This document shows positions 59,568 through 64,000 of a stretch of 64,000 nt of DNA, in pieces; position 1 is the first letter of the stretch; every line of letters begins with the position of its first letter. The translations under genes were made by a program, and so were the position numbers. The stretch comes from Heterobilharzia americana (lineage: Eukaryota > Platyhelminthes > Trematoda > Strigeidida > Schistosomatidae): the NCBI GenBank assembly GCA_944470555.2, contig OX104134.1:52195890-52259889 (forward strand). Reading direction: 5' to 3'. The notes below the pieces were generated by a model, which searched no databases, was not told the origin of the DNA, and saw only the letters and a program-made list of their open reading frames with translations.

Positions 59568-59632
59568 ACATCCAGCTGACGTATCCCAAATACAACGAAA
59601 TGCGCATCCTGGATTCCACTGCTAGCCACTGC
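59568..59632 (+). ncRNA. Hammerhead-like relic with intact helix I
   Basis: The plus strand reads ATCCAGCTGACG, ATCCCAAATACAACGAAATG and CATCCTGGATTCCACTGCTA. Helix I (ATCCAG/CTGGAT) is perfect and GAAA is present, but the core reads CTGACGTA and the 3' side of stem II is altered (ACAAC for AGGAC). Likely inactive. Confidence 0.6.
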
Positions 59633-60096
59633 CCATCATCACAATACAGTGAAAACGATTATAAAGTATACTGAAATACTAATTACAACCACTTCTCTTG
59701 CTATCTCATAAAGTGTCGCTGGGAAACACTGCTTAGATAAATAGATAGATTCGTTAGTTGTGGCTTGCTGCAGATCAGTAGGGAATAGACTTTGTATTTC
59801 CATAAAATAATTCAAGTAGGTTTGTTGAACTAAATACTAATGTAAATGTCCATAGTATCACTATTTCCACAAAATCTATCTGAATACATAAATCTTATCA
59901 CTGACAAAACAAAAAAAGCTTAAAATTGAAGACATAGAACATAGATGAATTGTAATTAAAGGATAAATCCTAAGGCAGTTGAGGAAGTCATAAGCGTTCA
60001 AAAAAATGATTTACCAGTCAAGTAATACATTGGATGTTAGAAAGTGTGCGCTAAAGTTTCAGTGCAAGTGCGTTTCAGTAACTATATATTAGTGAT
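59633..60096. other. Unique spacer
   Basis: Flank of the hammerhead-type repeat and unique AT-rich DNA. Confidence 0.35.
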
Positions 60097-63000
60097 TTAT
60101 TATTATTATTTGTCCCTTGGGTTCCTAATGGAACATAGGGCTTCAGTAGCACGTCTCCATTCCACTCTCTTCTCTGCAATCTTTTGAACCTGGCTCCACG
60201 ACAGCCCACAACCTCTCATTTCCTCCTCACACAATCTCCTCCATGTCACCCTCGGACGCCCAACTCGTCGCTTCTCATCGGGGTTCCACTCAACGACCTG
60301 GTCTGACGCGTGATGTCCCCAGTCGGTCTTCTCAGTGTATGCCAAATCCATCTTCACTTTCTTCTACATATTTGTTGAGCGATAGCCTCTTGGTTGGTTT
60401 GTTACCCGACCAGAGTTACTTGTTGCTTATTATTTCTGGCCATCCATTTGATCTTCAGTAACGAGCCAGCGTAGGCAGTTCTTGATGAATGTGTGTAGTT
60501 TGTTGGAAATCCCTTTCGTAATGCGCCAAGTCTCTGAACCATACAGAAGCACTGACTTGACTCACGTTGGTGTTGAAAATTCGGATCTTGTTCACGCTTT
60601 ATGCTGAGTGCAGTGCAGAAGATCTCCACACTGGTTTCAGGCTAATGAACACCTGTCTTGCTTTTCCGATCCTGGCTGACTTTGACATCCTCGTCTGTCC
60701 CGCCTGTAGTTGAAACAGTGCTTCCTAGATAGGTGAAGGAGGCTACTTCCTTCAAGTTTCTCCCGTCGATGGTGAGTGGAGCTTGTTGTTGATGTTGGTG
60801 TTGTTGGTTGGGTATCTTCATCACCTCTGTCTTCTCTAAGTTCACTTGAAGTAAGTCCCATCTTCGCTGCCCTGCCACTTCTGTCAACCTGTTAGTTTTC
60901 GCCTGTACATCTTCAAGTTTGTGCGACATCAGACAAAAGTAATCAGCTAAATCCAAATATTCCAGGTTCGTTAATGCGGTCCGGCAAATCCCCCACTTCT
61001 CGCTCCTCACAGTTTGTTACATGCACCGGACCAGTCGACCACAATCAGGAAGATCACGGGGAATAGTCGGCAACCATGCGTCACTCATGTCGTAACTTCA
61101 AAACCATCACTTATCTTCCCGATGTGAATCACTTGGCATGTAGCATCATATCATCATATAGCTGCTGTTGAATGAGGTTGATAAATGTTTGTAGCACTAA
61201 AACCGTAGTGTTGAAGCAGCTGCCTACTTAATTACTTGTCGGTCGACGCTGTCGAATGCCTTTTCAAAAATGATGAAGTTGAGGTAGAGTTGAGTTGACT
61301 TCCATTCTACACTCTGTTCTATGATGATGCTTATTGAGGTGTTGCAATTTGATCCGCACATGACTTGTACTTCATGAGTCCAGCCTGTTCTCGTCGTAGT
61401 TTTGAACGCAGAGCATTTTTTAGTCTGTCCAGGATGATGCGGCCAAATATTTTGCTTGGAGTGAACAGGAGCATGATTCCGCGCCAGTTCTCGCAAAGAC
61501 CTAGGTCGCCCTTCTTCGGCAGTTTGATACGGTAACCCTTCTCCCAATCGCCAGGTACCTTCCCTTCCTTCCTTCCTTCCTTCCTTCCAGAACTTCTGCA
61601 GTAGTGGTGTGAGCATGTCCACTGTTGTCTCTGTGTCTGCTCTCGGTGCTTCTGGTGGGGTTCCATCTGGCCCTGCTGCTTTACCGCATTTCAGCAGCTT
61701 TATGGCGTTCAACACTTTGAATTTCGTTGGAGGATTTATGTTCACTTGTAGTTCTGTGGCTGGGCTGCAGGTGGTATTTCTGGACGAAGTGCAGGTGATG
61801 GTCGACTCAAGAGCTTTTCGAAGTGGTCAACCCATCGTTTCCTTTGTTTCTCTTCTTTGGTAATTAGATTTCCTCCATCATCTTCTATTGGTTTCATCTG
61901 TGTTGATCTCTTCCCTCTCAGATGGTAACCTGGTTATTTGATACAATGTTGTCAGGTCTCTGTCTCTCCTACCAGCAGCCTGTTCTGCTTCACTTGCTAA
62001 TGTGTCGTGGAAGTGTCTTCCGTTTTTGCACGCACTCTTCTTCACATCTTTGTCCAGTTTAGTGTTTTACAGGTTGTACTCAGTTCCTCCTCTCGTTGTG
62101 CATCCTTGCACTGGTTCATCTTCTGCTTCACCATCACCACCTTCCTCTCCCTCCTCTATCAGCTTCCATGTGTCCGTCGAGATCCATTCCTTATCTTCTC
62201 TCTTCTCCCTTCCTAATACGGTTATGGAGGTTTCTTTCCACATCCTTTTCAAAGAGTTCCAGTGTTCTTCCACACAGGTTCCTTCAGGGATTTTGCTCAA
62301 TGTCTCCCATTTTGTTCTGATGGCTGTCTGACGTGAAGATGTCCTTCGTAGTCTCGTCCTTCAGTCCACTTTCTGTTCTGGGTGTTGAACTTCAACTGTG
62401 GTCGTCTATCACCAATTACGTTGAAAGCTTTCAACTTGATTTTGGAGGTAGGTTCCTTGCACTAGATGCACTAGTGAGTGGTGTGAACCTACATCTGCTC
62501 CCCGTCTTGACATTGTGTCAAGTAGTCTTCACATTGAAATGAAGTCGATCTGATTTTTAGTGTGTCCTGATGTCTGGTGAAATCCATGTCTCTGCCTTGT
62601 GAATATCTTTGCGTTTGTACACAGTGCTTCGCCTCCAATCACCAATTCGTTGAATACACAGAATTCTGCAAACAGTTCTCCATTCTCGTTCATCACCTCA
62701 CCGAACGCATCTCGACCCATGGTTAGTTCTCTCTGTGTTGTCCGCCCTAGTTCGGCATTGGCAGTTTGGCCCATCAGAGTATTGATGTCGCCAACTGGGA
62801 TGGGGTCTTGTCCAGTGTTGATTGCAGTTGTCTGTGGAATTCCTCCTTCTTCTCTTGATCCGCTTTATTTGTTGGCGCGTAGCATTGCATGATTGTGACT
62901 TTCCTTCCTTTTGAGTTGAACTTTGCTGTCATGATCCTGATGCTGCAGGAGGAGACTAGTTCCCACTGCATGAGAGAGAGCCTTCGATGCTGTTGGGGAC

Positions 63001-63480
63001 ATCATGATAGCCACTCCAAAACTCAGTGTGCTGTGCTCGTGGTTGTCGTCTGGGTGACAATATCGGAGTAGATTATTGATTCTCCTACCCAGTTGACAGT
63101 TTGGAGAGTTCACTCCCACTCCACCTGCTTTCGCCGATTCTATGCTATGTCTTTTCATCTCGTTTGCAATCTGGGCAGCCTTGCTAGTTTCAAACATGAT
63201 GCGGACATTCCATGTTTCCATGCATGCTTTCGCTTTCATCGAGAGAAGGGGAGACAGATCGGTCAATTGGCCTTCCAAAGTCTTTCACCAACTGGCGTCA
63301 TTTCGTCTCTCCGATTCCAGCAAGGAATAAGTTTGTTTTTGTGTTTTATATTTTGTTTGTGCTTTGAAGTTTCTTTAGCGATTGGATTTGTTTTCCGGGG
63401 TAGGGTTGCTAGCAGTATTCCCAACCTTCCCTCTTTATTCGGGCTTAGGACCGGCTAGTAACTAGTGAACTAGTTAACCA
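60097..63480 (-). mobile_element. RTE-clade retrotransposon, full length but decayed
   Basis: About 3.4 kb on minus, from the 5' end TGGTTAACTAGTTCACTAG (63,480) to a TAATAATAATAAATC tail (60,097). Domains in order: apurinic-type endonuclease (METWNVR; MQCYAPTNK; GELFAEFCVFNELVIGG; TKNQIDFI) at 63,280-62,530; linker (about 62,300-62,070, 61,745); RT fingers and palm (PKKGDLGLCENWRGI; SCADQI; FEKAFDSVDRQVIK) at 61,600-61,220; thumb (SFTYLGSTVSTTGG) near 60,720; C-terminal block (RRVGRPRVTWRRLCEEEM) at 60,357-60,106. Such elements encode one polyprotein that nicks DNA and reverse-transcribes on the target. Here at least five frame breaks split it. A TTCC run near 61,565 inserts an EGRK repeat. 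Confidence 0.9.
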
Positions 63481-64000
63481 GGCGAGGTAAATTAAAGTCA
63501 CCATAAGTCAAAACAGTTTGAAATTGCCATACAAGACAAGGAAATGCTAAAGGTAATTATTGATTTAGTGCTGATTATCACAAGATGAGAAACTTGAACG
63601 CACGTGACACTCTGTGACTCTGTTTATAAAATGTCCCACTGACGATTTTGTAACGCGAAAAACTACAATAAATCCTGAATAAAAGTGATTGTTCACCGTG
63701 ATTCTTGTCTTTTAATTGATTTGGTTTTGAAAATTAGTATCACCAGTACGCATCAGTTAAATAAAATTGACATCTCGACTAAATTTAAAATATTTCTTTC
63801 ATATATGAGAGGTGGTAGCAGAGGCGATTCTTACTTTGTAGCTGTGATGATCGATGGCGTGCTTTTTCCTTATACGTCCACAAGTCAAAAGGAAAAGTTG
63901 GTTTCGAGCTAATTTCATTTTGAACAAAATGCATATTTTGAATTTCATCTCTTTGGACTACTAAAACAAGCTGTACTAGAGTAAAATACATGATAGTTGT
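63481..64000. other. Unique right edge
   Basis: No feature recognised. Frames of 62-75 codons at 63,685-63,912 (+) and 63,785-63,991 (-) overlap on opposite strands without motifs. Confidence 0.35.

Overview
The window looks like AT-rich nuclear DNA of a schistosome-type blood fluke (Schistosoma or a close relative). The basis is the repeat load: many decayed RTE-clade non-LTR retrotransposons, several Penelope-like elements (PLEs) with a reverse transcriptase plus GIY-YIG endonuclease, and dispersed short repeats that carry relics of the hammerhead ribozyme known from schistosome Sm-alpha repeats. No database search was possible, so species and family names are inferred from motifs.

Layout. 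1-8.4 kb is the only part with convincing host-gene signal: a plus-strand gene made of short exons and micro-exons (at least 3.91-6.40 kb, probably starting further left), facing a minus-strand gene (8.40-7.35 kb). From 9 kb on the window is almost wholly repeats and their unique spacers. A segment of about 2.6 kb at 10.14-12.7 kb recurs almost unchanged at 52.99-55.4 kb. RTE copies lie at 12.4-13.1 (-), 15.8-17.6 (-), 17.8-19.1 (+), 26.2-28.2 (+), 33.0-36.4 (-, two fused copies), 55.1-56.7 (-) and 60.1-63.5 kb (-, the only copy running from 5' end to 3' tail). All are broken by frameshifts and stops. One RTE subfamily carries a CAGC/CTGG minisatellite inside its 3' coding region.

PLE remnants lie at 9.0-9.35 (-), 10.16-10.64 (+), 30.7-31.3 (+), 37.2-37.75 (+), 42.4-43.5 (-), 44.1 (+), 46.5-49.8 (-) and 49.9-52.5 kb (+). 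The last is the best preserved: a long RT frame with an intact YVDD box and a GIY-YIG domain, framed by inverted terminal repeats of about 0.55 kb. Its neighbour at 46.5-49.6 kb is framed by near-identical 243-bp direct repeats.

Hammerhead-type relics occur at 11.1, 11.3, 12.2, 12.35, 19.8, 22.8 (two) and 59.6 kb, and again in the duplicated block, often as inverted pairs. One tRNA-like gene (Thr-GGT-like, with non-canonical features) lies at 31.8 kb. Stretches between these features show no recognisable gene.
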